Below, one piece after another: positions 11,333-22,560 of a stretch of DNA of 64,000 nt. The first letter of the stretch is position 1. Each line of letters begins with the position of its first letter. A model generated the notes under the pieces. The model saw nothing but the letters and a program-made list of their open reading frames with translations. It searched no databases and was not told the DNA's origin. Source of the stretch: Gnetum montanum (taxonomy: Eukaryota; Streptophyta; Gnetopsida; Gnetales; Gnetaceae); NCBI GenBank assembly GCA_015680685.1, contig MNCI01030039.1, forward strand, positions 737,460 to 801,459, in the 5' to 3' direction. Both the position numbers and the translations under genes were made by a program.

Positions 11333-13424
11333 TACCCCCACGATTGAATGAATTGTCATCCTTGAGTGAAGAAGAGGAGGAACAAGTTCCTTACAAAATA
11401 TTGGGTAGGTATAGGATTATTCACTAGCATACAACTAACTTAAATGGAACAAATATGAGTGGATGCATACAAAATGATAGAGTGATAAAAAGACTAGATA
11501 GACATTGGAGATTACAAAATTTGCAGAGGTCCTCAAAAATCCACTAAAGATGATTCTTCATGTTACTACTAGCAGTGGTAGAATTCCAACCTTGATATTA
11601 TGTCAATGCTTCTCTAGTTAAGCAGAACATTCTTGAAGGATGGACTAAAATCTCTTCTCAACATCCCATAAATCTAGAAAACATGTGATGCTTGAGCTAC
11701 TATCTTGTATGTGCCACGATTTGTCCATGGGTGTATCCTTTGTTGTCCCTCTCTTGGCTTCATTTTGATGTCTAGAAAAAGACCTTCTCCCTTAGGCATT
11801 TCTTTTAGCATCACCTGTAGTCACCAAATGATCAACATTAGTATTGGTAAATTTTCCTTAATAATTAACCCTTTTTGGATCCCTTAGTTTTCATTTAAGC
11901 ACAAGGTGATTATAGCATACTGTTCCTAAGGCTATGAGGTAACTAAAATCATCAAGATATTCATATTATTTTGATCAATTACTATTAGTTACCATGATGT
12001 TTGAAAATAGGATATTCGAAAAATTTCAAAAATTTTAAAGTAAGCATACCTAGCCCCCATGACTAATAAGCATAACTCTATAAGCATATAGGTTCTTGAA
12101 TAATTGAAACCAAAGGTCTAATTTAGAAGGTGACCAAGAAATATTAATGGATATGGAAATAGAAAAGTAGGAAAAATTAATGAAATGGATGAGAAGTAGT
12201 TTCAAAATCATACATAAATTCAGAGAAACCATCATTAGCTCAAAGTCATGATCAACAAAAGTTATGCAATTGGATCCTCCCTAAAGTAGGCTCTTACCAT
12301 AATGCCCTTGCATAACCACTTCCACAGATGTCTGTGGCCACCTAAGAAGTTAAATGTAGAACATGCCTTTATTCCAAACAACACACAACTACCATGGTTA
12401 GGATGTTGCTCTATACTACACAAAACCAAAAGGCTCATAATCGCATGCAACAATGAGGTGAATAATGGGATGAGAAGGGATTGCAGAGATCAGGATGTAA
12501 GGTACTTAACCATGTCGATAATAGGTTCTTGTGAAAAATATAATTAAAATGATCAGTATACCTATCCGTCCAAGTTCAGACCAAGTCCATACCATGAACA
12601 GTGACCTTGCATTGATGTGTTCCATCATACTAACCACCATGAGTCCACAACCACCTCAAAGAACAATCATCACTCCAAAAAGAGAAGAAAAGAGAAGAAG
12701 GAAGGAAGGGCCTCGGTTAGAGGGGTGCTCTCAGGCATGGGTAACATGTCTTTCCAGCCCCATAACTAGTGCTTGTAGCCCATTATTGTGTCTAATAAAT
12801 GTGCTTTGAATTCCCATTATTGTTTCTTCTTCTTCTTCTTCTTTTCTTTTTTGATGAGAATCACACCATGTAAAGACAGAGCTTTCTTTTTATTGGTCAA
12901 TGAAGGAGTGATGATACATTCTAAGAGGAGTCATAAATCACATGAAGGAAGTTAAGAAGACAACCCAACAAGTCACCTTGAGATCACATCCTTTGCCATT
13001 CCCACTTGGGCATTTCCTCTTTCCTCAAGGTACAATCATCATTGATGAATTTTAGTTTTATAGAAGAAGAATCAAATTGTTTCCATGAAAAGACCTTTTA
13101 TTTAGAGAACTAGAGGGATGGATGAGGTGGTCTTGCTGCTTTACACAACTACTTACCAATCATCTGGATAGCATAGCACAAAAACCCAACACATAGCACT
13201 AACTTCTGAATCATCACCTAGCAATATTATTAATAAAAACATAAAAATACATTCATAAAGCAAAAATAGAATGACTTAAGAAAATAGAAAAATATAAAGA
13301 AAAGAAAAATATTAAGAAATGGAAAACATATGAAGAATTATAAAATTTGGAAGAAATAGGAAAATGATAAAAATTGTAAAACAAAAAATAGGTGAAAATA
13401 CTTATTAGTTCTTGAACTAGGATG
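11333..13424 (-). other. Element C non-coding 3' region
   Basis: In element orientation this holds a U-rich tract next to gag (13400-13200). Next is the conserved block shared with A, K, L and M (13000-12250), with strings such as GGGAATTCAAAGCAC, AAGACATGTTACCCATGCC and GGGCATTATGG. Further blocks match element D, then the polypurine tract. A (TTC)n run at 12823-12846 is local. Short ORFs on both strands are not supported by conservation of frame. Confidence 0.6.
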
Positions 13425-13450
13425 GAGCATCTCCCCCATGACTAATTTTA
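13425..13450 (-). promoter_or_regulatory. Second polypurine-like motif at gag end of element C
   Basis: Minus strand reads TTAGTCATGGGGGAGATG, near-identical to motifs after integrase in A (28647-28665) and K (42803-42820) and at the gag end in M (60570-60593). A U-rich tract follows in every case. Confidence 0.6.
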
Positions 13451-16140
13451 TGGCTGGAAATTTGAAAGATGGACCACATAATCCCCTAATTATACATCAT
13501 CGATTTCTCATCTATCACCATTACTAATTTAATTAATCATGTGGTAGCACATCTAACATTGGTGATAGTCTTGTTTAGATCATTTGGAGATGTATCTTCA
13601 TTTGGACTTAAAGGTATTTCCATTTTGGGGAATCCAAATGTGTTTGCTTCTTCTTCTTGATTTTCTATTTTAATTCCCAAGTCTCCATGTTTAATATCAT
13701 TTTTTGGTATATAATTAGAGTGTAATATATCTATGTCTAAATCCTTTGTTTGGTCCATTTTCTTAAGTCTAGGACTAATAAGTAGATCAATTGTCTCCAT
13801 GCATCTTTGAAACAATCTTATATTCTCATTTTCAAACTATTGGGTGTTTTCTAGTATAGTGGCTACTACGTAGATTGGTTTTTGTTCAGAAACTTTCTTT
13901 TGAAATTTTTTGTGAGTTGTATTAATATTTTGAATTTCTAGCCCACAACTAAGTGATGCATGAATTCTTTTGTCTCTCCACAACGATAGGTTCATTGTTT
14001 ATGTCTTATGTTGAAGTGGTGGCTTTTGTGTATGATTAGGAGACATCATTTTTATGAGGAAGGTTGTTGCATCATATTGGCCTTGTGTTGGTTCAAGTGA
14101 TGTAGTAGGTCCATGAGTTTTTTGCTTTGACTTATAGCCTTTCCTTCAGAAGGGACATTTCTGAGAATTTGGTTGAGATCTACTAGGGTTACCATTTACA
14201 TGTATGTTTGCATTGCAAGTGGCATTCTCTTGTTAATGTTGTGATGATGAACCTTCTTGTGTTGCTGGAGGTGATACATAGTGGAGGTGAGTATGAGAAT
14301 ATTGATGATATGATGAAGGGTGAGAGGTGTGAGGTGGTGATCTCATATAAGATGTTGTGAGATGATGATATTCAAGAGAGTGATAGTAGTGACTTGAGGT
14401 AGAGGAAGTAGAATCAACTGGGGAAACAAATTGTTGAACATAATATCTATATGGGTTCAGCTAGTAGTAAGGGTAGTGTTGATTTTGTGGTGGCCTTCCC
14501 CATGATTGTGGGTTTTTCCATTGTAGTTGATGATAGTGTTGAGGCTGGTAATAAGTCCCCCTAGGATAGTACAATTGGTTGTGGGGCTATCTATAATTAT
14601 TGCAAAGAAAAGAAAATCTCCTAGGCATGTGTTTCAATACAAACTTCGGATTAAATGCACCTATCCAATACTCTTATAGATGCAACAAGACTAGGCAATT
14701 GCCCTTTGGATGGTCATATATGCATATGTCACATCCATTATCTTCGTTTGTGGTTGAGTCTATAGCCTCACTTCCTTTACCTATTTTTCTCATTTGCCAA
14801 AAAGTGTTATTAGCTATTTCTTGGTTTTGTATCCTTTGTTTAGTGTGATCACCTAGTTTTTTTTTTGCATGATCCTCTCCTTGACGATTTCTTCGCAAGT
14901 TTTAACTTTCTCATTCATTGATTCTAACATCTTATCCAACTTTTCTTTAATCTCAATGATATAAATCACCTCATTGAGAGCTACCTCTTTTTCTTTATCA
15001 TAGATATGAACACTTTTCTTTTGTAGAGTTGGGTCCTAGTTATTTTCCTCTACATTCTCTCCTTCTTTTGCCATATGCTTAATTAACTCTTTGATCTAAT
15101 GGCTTTGTAGCTTGTATAATTGACCTGGAGCATACATTCTAAGGATCTCCATTGTTTCATTATGAATCCCATCGATGATGTGAAAAAGTTGCCTTTCCTT
15201 AGAGAAATCATGGCCAAGACATCTATGTAGTAGCGAATGGTATCTATCTAAGGCCACATCCAAGGGTTCATGATTTTCTTGCTTTCACTCTCAATTTTTT
15301 TCTTAGGTTGAACACTCTATCATAGGTTTGATATTTTTCATTGAAAATTTCTAGCATTGTGGACCACTAGTGAATGGAACTTGGTTCCAACGATTTATAC
15401 CAACTTTCCACTTTATCGATTAGTGTCCTAGGAAAGAGCTTAAGCTTTTTCCACCCACTTTTAATGTTGTATGAGTCATAGCCATCATGGAAGGCTTATA
15501 GATGATGTTGTGGATCCAAATCATAGCCTTCCAAAAATTTAGGAATATTGTTTATATCAAGCCTAGGTAAGCGACTATCCCTACAATGCTTGTGAGGTAT
15601 CTTAATCACCTTTGTGATCTACATCAGGCTCTTAGTGGCCAATAAGGATTCATCATCGTTATACATGTTGTGATGAAATTTTCTATTTTTATTCATTTTA
15701 TTATGACGATTGTGTCTATGCTCATTGTGACATCTTTGATTTTGCCCTTGGGTTTGATCTCTATCTTTGTCTTAATCCCATAGTTAAGCTCTATTTCTAT
15801 ACCTATGTTCATATTTTTCAAAACTAGACATTGAAGAGGATGATTTGCAAGAATCACCATGGCTTCTATAGTTCTTCCCATGCTCCCTTGATTTATCTTG
15901 TCTATGTTTAGATGAGGTCCTAGGCCTTAAAGCCCTCCTTGATCTAGGACTTACTTCAGCTCCTCTAGGATTTTTTGCACTAGTTGAATGTAGTATTTAA
16001 GTGTAGTAAAGATCTAAATGAGCATAGGAAACCCCTCTTTGAGGTTGTTCACTCCAATTTTCTTTAGTATATATCCTATCATTTCTCCTAAGAGTTTTCT
16101 CATCATACAATGCATTATTGTTTCTATGTGAAGAAGACAT
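13425..16140 (-). pseudogene. Element C gag
   Basis: Starts at an ATG at 16140 (MSSSHRNNN), the same M-S-S-S start as element K. The Retrotrans_gag core lies near 15620-15150 (for example SLEPSSIHW and YAPGQLYKLQSH-like strings, the latter near 15130). A zinc-knuckle-like CDICIYDHPKGNC is encoded at 14740-14700, spacing C-x2-C-x3-H-x4-C. A Tyr/Pro/His-rich tail follows, then an acidic region at 13815-13537 with KKMDQTKDLDIDIL and ENQEEEANTFGFPKMEI. The protein ends around the GGGGGAGATG motif at 13425-13450. Stops and frameshifts inactivate it. Confidence 0.75.
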
Positions 16141-16253
16141 GGTTTTGTTTGACAATGTGTGTGACTTAAAATATTAATGTTTTCTAAGAGATAGATTATT
16201 AATACCTTTACAATGATCATGTATAATATAACTAATCTAGATAACTAGCACCA

Positions 16254-16271
16254 TCCTCTACAATAATCCCA
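16254..16271 (-). other. Decayed primer-binding site of element C
   Basis: Minus strand TGGGATTATTGTAGAGGA lies at the LTR border where the tRNA-Asp-type PBS is expected, but keeps only about 10 of 18 positions. Confidence 0.5.
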
Positions 16272-16272
16272 A

Positions 16273-17138
16273 CAATGAGCGATGAGATACCCCTACGCCC
16301 AACCATACAAATCACAAGCATTCAAGCATGATTTGGTAAAATTCTATGGATGGGACTAGTTGTGCATCTAAATTGTTATTCCTTGATCACTTTTCACTAT
16401 CTCCCCACTTGGACTAGTGGTGGCTTTATCACATATGGTTTAGTCCAAAGTGAGGCATATGATAGTTGATGTTGTTCAACCCTAAGTGACTTGTAATGAT
16501 GATAAAGAAATTAATTGATTAAGCTAATTAACAATGAAAAGTAAAGTCTAAACTAGCCTAGAAGCAATGAGTGATGGTTCCTAGCTTTCCATACATGTCT
16601 TGAACTCACGTATCCACTACTAGGATTACCAAGTGTTATGCTGCTAGGCAAACCAAGCAATAACATTGTTGGCGTTACCAAGCGAATATGTGTTTACACT
16701 TGAAACTAGTCACACTCATTCCACCAAATCATTAACATGCATGGAAATGTAAATATTAACTAAGTAAATGGAATATAAATTGCATTAAAATTAAATTTAA
16801 TCTAAGTCAAAGTGTTGCAATGAATAAGAATCAATCTCGATCTATTTGTTGTTAATGGAATATGTCCAGGTACATTGCCACTCGAATAAGACTTTATAAA
16901 ACTGACTCAAATCCACTCTATGGGCACTCACTAACTATTCTCTAAGATTATAGAATAAAACTACAAGAATTCTGCTACTCTATTGACAAAACTATGAAAA
17001 ACTAATGCCCAAATCATGTGCCAAAGTGCTATATTTATAGGCCAGCCCATTCCCCCCCAATATTGGATATCTGATAATGCATCTAGGGGCCTGATATTAG
17101 GTACTTGATATCGGAGCCTGTTAAAACATGATTCATCA
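16273..17138 (-). repeat. 5' LTR of element C
   Basis: Pair of 10454-11332 (866 against 879 bases), with shared AATGAATAAGAATCAATCTCGA and TGATATT/GATATC-type U3 repeats. It ends ATGATTCATCA followed by the target duplicate ACTTC. Confidence 0.88.
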
Positions 17139-17143
17139 ACTTC

Positions 17144-17346
17144 TAACTCTAATTCTAAGTGTAACTCATGGAAAGAAACTGTAAGAACTTTGCCAAGTAT
17201 TGTGCAAAAGTTGTCGCAATGATGTTACAATGGGTTGGCATTTATAGTCATGACTAGGGCCCACTACATTGTATCTATGATGATGTAAGAAGAGTTACGA
17301 TATCATAGATGTAATAGTGCATCATTTGGCTTAATGAACTTTATCA
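17144..17346 (-). repeat. 5' LTR of element E, second part (U3 and TATA region)
   Basis: Continuation of 9771-10453 beyond the inserted element C. On the minus strand it gives CTATAAATGCC (TATA, near 17256), a degraded GATATC segment near 17300 and an LTR start equivalent to TGATAAAGTTC at 17346. Confidence 0.7.
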
Positions 17347-17479
17347 ACTTCTAAAGTTAATGAGACAAAAGTTATTAGAGAAAGCATACTCGAGTAAGTA
17401 TCATATTCATCATCGTAATGATAAGATGTATTAGAACATCATGAGGTATTATTAATTATCTAATAAGAAGAAAGATATG

Positions 17480-18387
17480 AAACATATTATGACTAAGAGT
17501 GGAAAGGACTCAACTCTCATGCACATAAATTTTTTGACAAAATATTCTCATTTTTAGCTATAGAGACATCATTTTTTCCAAGGAGACAGCATAGTTATTT
17601 CTTTTAGAGATTATCAAACTTCATGGTGTTTCAATTGACATTGTTTCAAATAAAGATGTGAAGTTTACTTCTAGATTTTTCCAAGCATTTTAGAATATTT
17701 TTTAATACTAATTTAAATCTTAATTCAGTTTATCATCTATAGAAAAATGGTTAAATAAAAAGGATACATTAAATTTTAAAAAAGATGCTCCAATACTACA
17801 AAGATAATTGAGATAGAGCTCTATCTTTGATAAATTTTTCTTAAAATAATAGTTATTAGGTTAGTTTGAAAGAAACATCATATGAAATGTTATATGGTAG
17901 ACCTTATTATGCACCTTGTTGGAATGTTATAAACTACATTTCAAAGACTAGCATAGATATCATTGAAGAGACTACATAACAAATTAAGATTATCATGGAA
18001 AAATTGAAGACAACACAATATAAATATACCTATAGAATTTAGTATTGGATAATGAGCCTTTCTTACACTTTCACCTTTAAAAAGGGTCATGATATTTGAT
18101 AAGGAAAATTAGCACCATGCTACATTGCTTTCTTTTTTAAGCTAAAGAAGATTGGTAAAGTTGCATATTAAATTGTTCTTCTATCTTAGTTGTAATCTAT
18201 TCATGATGTTTTTCACATTTTTATAATAAGAAAGTACATCATAGATCCTAGTCATATTGTCAAGTGGTAGGATGTGTAACTTCAACATGATGTCAACTAG
18301 GTTGAGTGGCCAATTAAAATCATTGACATAATGGAAAGAAAGTTAAAAAGCAAGTTGATTCCTATGGTTAAATTTATCTAAAATAGA
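17480..18387 (+). pseudogene. Element F: chromovirus (Tekay/Del-like) integrase, first part
   Basis: Plus-strand integrase full of stops and frameshifts but readable in order. LTKYSHF appears near 17530, then TSRFFQAF near 17670 and a LNSVYH...KNG segment near 17720. SLKETSYEMLYGRPYYAPCW lies at 17857-17916, the chromoviral S-PFE-x-L-YGR-x-CRSP-CW region. EETT-QIKIIMEKLKTTQ follows near 17970, a GDEVFL-like stretch near 18050, and KKIGKVAY near 18150. IHDVFHIFIIRKYIIDPSHI lies near 18205, then a segment ending LIPMVKFI-NR. Coding is broken at 18387 by element H and resumes at 31887 with A-Q-E-A-T-W-E. The rest of F's pol is not present to the left; element E abuts it. Confidence 0.8.
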
Positions 18388-18844
18388 CAAGCATCACTTG
18401 ATACCACCCTTCAATTCAAAAGCATCCAAGTATTCTAAAGTAAACCCAAGATGGACTACACCTTAATGATCATAGCACATGTACATGAAGCTACATATAT
18501 AATCATATAAGCAACCAAAAAAAACTAATACATAGCATACTTAAGAGCACTAGCATACACTCGTGACACTAATCTCATAATAAATCTAAGATAAATTCCT
18601 ACTCTAATGCATTTAGTCCTAAGTACCACTCCATAAAGAAGGATCATGGCCTAAGTGTCAAATCCAAAGCTCTTCAACAAGCCTAAATATTTTTATGACA
18701 TAGTACACAAAGGAATTAAGATCATCTAGTTCTTTGGTGATGGTTAAGATAACATATAACCCATAAGAATCTTCACACTTCTTCTATTCCTCATTCTAAA
18801 ATGGAAATAATCCTCAATCCATGAACAACGTATGTTTTCCTACA
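18388..18844 (-). repeat. 3' LTR of element H
   Basis: Aligns with 21380-21519 plus 31473-31881 (for example CAAGTATTCTA, ATGGACTA, GATCATAGCAC, ATGACATAGTACACAA, GGAAATAA). About 85 bases present in the other LTR are missing, and the first some 20 bases at the left edge are lost or altered. It ends CCTACA. Confidence 0.75.
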
Positions 18845-21342
18845 CTCACCCCTACTTGAAAGAATCAACATCTTTGGAGCTTAAGTCTTTATTCGTATAC
18901 CTTCTCAAATGTGAAGAGCACATTGAATATCAATGGTATTAAGCCATTCAAAGCCCATTCAACAATTTTTTGACAAGAATGTTCAATTGCAAAGGTATTT
19001 AACTTTAAATCATTAATATTGAACTTGGCATGACATCTAATATATGCATAAGAATGTTCATGCAACCCAAGTTAAAAAATAAAATGCTTACCCTTTTCAT
19101 GTAAATGCTACAAACCTTTCTACTTGAATTGAAATCTACACACCTAACATGTAAGATATTTCCTCTACCTCTTGTAGTTACATAGGAGTATACAGTTTAT
19201 CACTTGCATCCAAGAATAGAGTACTTTATACCTTGGAGAAACTACTTCCCATGCTTAGTGGAAGTTTGGCACTAGCATGAGCAAGTATCTTTGGTACTTT
19301 AGCCTCATTGTGGCAATCACAACAAAACTTAAGGAATTTCCTTCTCTTAAAAACATGTGTACTTCCTTCTTAGAGATGTAGTAGAAATTTGTGCTTCCTA
19401 CTTGAACTCACAACCAAATAATGCATGCTTTCTACTCAAAGTCATTATTTAAAATTTGTGCTCCTTGATTGAAGTGACAATCAAAAACATATCTTCTCTA
19501 CTAAAATTTTTATCAAGAACATATGCTTCCTACTCAAAATTACCATCAAGAACATGTACTTCTTGCTTAGAGACATCATCAAGAACATGAACTCAATCCT
19601 TAGAGTTGATTCATCATATTATTTTTCTCCCTGCACTTCATCATATTATTTTTCTCCCTTCATCCACTAATGCATATATACTTTCTCTCATTTATTCTTT
19701 ACACACATTCACACAAGCACTATTGCTTTGATCCATCTCAAAAGTGGTACCACCAAGCTAGCCACATTCCTTCCTCTTTAGAACAAACTATCTTGGTAGA
19801 AAATTTAATTATCCACCTTTCATTGAGATTGTTAAGCTAAAATTACACATCACATTTGATGTCACAAATAATAAATTTTCTAGCATTGGAAATAACCTTT
19901 CACATGATCTCTCATAAAAAAAGAACCACCTTCTATCATAATGTTCATAGACAATCAAAAGCATTGTATAACATGGGTAGAAGATAATCTTAGCAAGTGT
20001 TCCATCATACCAAATGTTGAACATAGGAGGGTATGAATATAGAGATTTATCTACCATAGGCACAGCTCCTTCATGAGCACTACCATATATCTTACTATTC
20101 AACAATTATAAATCACTAATTCAAGCACATAAGTACTTGTATACTTACTCATAAGCCAGCAACAATGCCTTATGTTGTTTCACATAAGGGATGAATCACT
20201 ATCCACATATGAAATAGCTACTTCTTGAGCTAAATAAAATCTTCAATGAGGATAATTCAGATAAAAGAACTAACATATTCAATCATTCAAGGACTTTCAT
20301 ACTCAAACTACCATCTAATATTAATAACATGGAGAACACTCTTCTCAAACAAGAGATTTGCAAATAACATAATTTGAAACATCATTAGTTCTCTTCTATG
20401 GATCATGAACTAATAATTAAGGCATCATTGGTAATGGATCCTCATATGAAAATCCAAGTGTATATTTACAACACATGAACAAAAAATCATCATATTGTAA
20501 CATCAAATTATGGGGTCCTTAATGCATTCAAGCTACAGACTCTTCACAAGATCAATAGATACAGTGACAACCATCCAGCAAAATAACACATTATCATAAG
20601 AAGCATCAATCTCATACATTATCTTATATTTTTTACATAACAAAATCATTATCTTAAACTATCACAAGGATCAACTAGCAAAACAGAATGTGTTTCTCTA
20701 ACAATTCACCAAAACAAACTTGGATATACATAAGTTTTTTTCACAAACTAGAAATCATTGATAGCATTCCATTGGCACTTCAAATGATTTATTAGCAAGA
20801 AATTTTTAGCTATAGCACATTTTTATTTTTTGTGCAAGAGCTCACCCCAATAAGAAAGGAACTTTCTCAAATTAACTAATGCTTAAATCATTTGGTTATT
20901 TCTATTATAGGTACATGAGACTTGATTGTGTCACCTGGTTGTGATAGTTGTTCCCATAACCAACAAACTTGAAAGTCATCCAAACCCCTTTTTACTTAAG
21001 ATAGATAATACATGTATATGTCATCTACTTGTAGCAACTATTCATACAATTGGATTTTCCATAAGAATATGACCATGATCTATTCACTTTTCTTTAGCTA
21101 TCTTCTCTAAATTTGCATAGCTTCATCCTCATACATATTCACATTATCGTGCACCTCCTAGTACACATGACTACCTCATTTGTCATCTCCCACTAGTCCC
21201 TTGGGAAGCTTAGAACCAAGAGGAGCATTACCAATATTTTTACATCCTTTTTCCTTCTTGTGTATCATAGCAACACATAAATCATGAACAACAAGTCATG
21301 ATTACAAACCAAAAAATAACACCATCCTTGAATAGCAAACCA
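18845..21342 (-). other. Interior of element H without recognised genes
   Basis: AT-rich 2.5 kb between polypurine run and PBS. I see no gag, protease, RT or integrase motif on either strand. The longest minus-strand frame (20105-19809) has no recognisable domain. The notable internal structure is the 33-base minisatellite at 19350-19600. Confidence 0.5.
19350..19600 (-). repeat. 33-base minisatellite, about eight degenerate units
   Basis: Comparable positions recur at about 19392, 19426, 19459, 19492, 19524, 19557 and 19590 (spacings 34, 33, 33, 32, 33, 33), with one more diverged unit before. The better-preserved units read AACAT(A/G)TGCTTCCTACT on the plus strand. On the minus strand several units translate to an 11-residue motif of the form L-D-x-x-F-x-x-E-A-x-V, with a stop at a former Gln-like position. 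Confidence 0.75.
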
Positions 21343-21344
21343 CA

Positions 21345-21356
21345 GCTTTAATACCA
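21345..21356 (-). other. Primer-binding site of element H, tRNA-Met type
   Basis: Minus strand TGGTATTAAAGC, ten of twelve matches to TGGTATCAGAGC, two bases inside the LTR start at 21359. Confidence 0.6.
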
Positions 21357-21358
21357 AG

Positions 21359-21524
21359 TGTAATGATACACCTCTAGAGAAGAATCACTCAACACCATCC
21401 TTGAATCTAAGAGTAGCCAAGTATTCTAGAATAGACTCAGGATGGACTATGCCTCAATGATCATAGCACTTTTGAGCACAAGGCAAGTTCACACAGCACG
21501 TTAGTCCAATTTTTAGGGGTGTAG
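21359..21524 (-). repeat. 5' LTR of element H, first part
   Basis: Plus-strand view starts TGTAATGATACACC. It is interrupted after TGTAG (21520-21524) by element A and continues at 31473. The two parts together are about 575 bases. Confidence 0.75.
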
Positions 21525-22405
21525 TCATGAAGTTTATTTTGTCTAGCTCCAATATTGAATATCCAATATCACAGCCATGATACCAAATACCTAATATCAA
21601 GGACCCAGAAGTGATGTCAAATATCTAATATCGCAGGATGTGTGTTGGCCTATAAATATAACACTTGGATGCATTGTTTAGGAGTCATATTAGTTATAGT
21701 GTAGCAAAGCTCTTATAATTTTTCTTTTCCAAAGTTAGAATATTTTTCCAAATGTCCATAGTAGGAGTCATTGAGTGTACAAATCTTTATTCAAATAGTG
21801 TTGTACTTGAGCACAGCAGTGTGTGTGGTAATAAAGATGAGCTTTTTGATAAACCTTGCAGCACTTTGGCTAGATTAAATATTTTCTTCATGCATGTAAA
21901 GTTTCATGTAATTTCCTTTAATGTTTTAAGTAATTAAGCTAAATTAAGCTATATTATGCTAAATTAAATAGCAATTAATTAATCACATAAGTATGACCGC
22001 TTAAAGCATGTACATGATGCTTGGTAATCCCAATAACACTTAATGTTTGGTAACCTAGTAGCATTATACATATTTAGTATGTGTACAAAAAGTAGGACTA
22101 GATGCTTATGTTAGGATTAGTTAGATGAAATTATTAATTAAATTACTTCATTTCTTTCATCTTTTATTTTAAGCACTCAAAATATAAAACACAAAAATGA
22201 TAAAAAATCATATGCCTCGATTACACTTATCCATACCTTTACATATCACAAGTGTAATTGAGAAGATAGTGAATGATTGGTAGGGCAAGTTCACTTCCTA
22301 GAGGCTAGTGTACTGGAAGACAAGGGGTCTATGAAATTCAATTAGATCATGCATGAATGCTTAGTCATTCATATGGTTGAGTGTAGGGATATTCACTGAT
22401 CATCA
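21525..22405 (+). repeat. 5' LTR of element A
   Basis: Begins TCATGAAG (TGATGAAG in the 3' copy) and ends CTGATCATCA. U3 has decayed GATATC-type repeats at 21551-21640 and a TATA box CTATAAATA at 21650-21658. An AATAAAGATGAGC poly(A)-like signal lies at 21830. Confidence 0.92.
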
Positions 22406-22406
22406 C

Positions 22407-22424
22407 TGGCACCATTTCCATGGA
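22407..22424 (+). other. Primer-binding site of element A, tRNA-Asp type
   Basis: TGGCACCATTTCCATGGA, 13 of 18 matches to the tRNA-Asp complement. Confidence 0.8.
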
Positions 22425-22560
22425 TTCTTTTTATTTGAAACATGTGCTATCTATGCATAGTGAAAATCATTAACATTATTGGATGAACCCTAAGGTCAAA
22501 ATCATCCTAAAAATAAATATAATAATTTGAGCACGTTTGATATCTTATTCTAATTGCAAA

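Larger units (their letters stand above)
10454..17138 (-). mobile_element. Element C: complete gag-only Athila-like retrotransposon
   Basis: Minus-strand element of 6685 bases with 3' LTR 10454-11332, non-coding 3' region 11333-13424, gag 13425-16140, PBS and 5' LTR 16273-17138. Flanks ACTTT (10449-10453) and ACTTC (17139-17143) are a one-mismatch 5-base target duplication, and the sequence on both sides is one continuous LTR of element E. There is no protease, RT, RNase H or integrase: the sequence passes from the gag end directly to the GGGGGAGATG motif that follows integrase in elements A and K. Confidence 0.88.
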
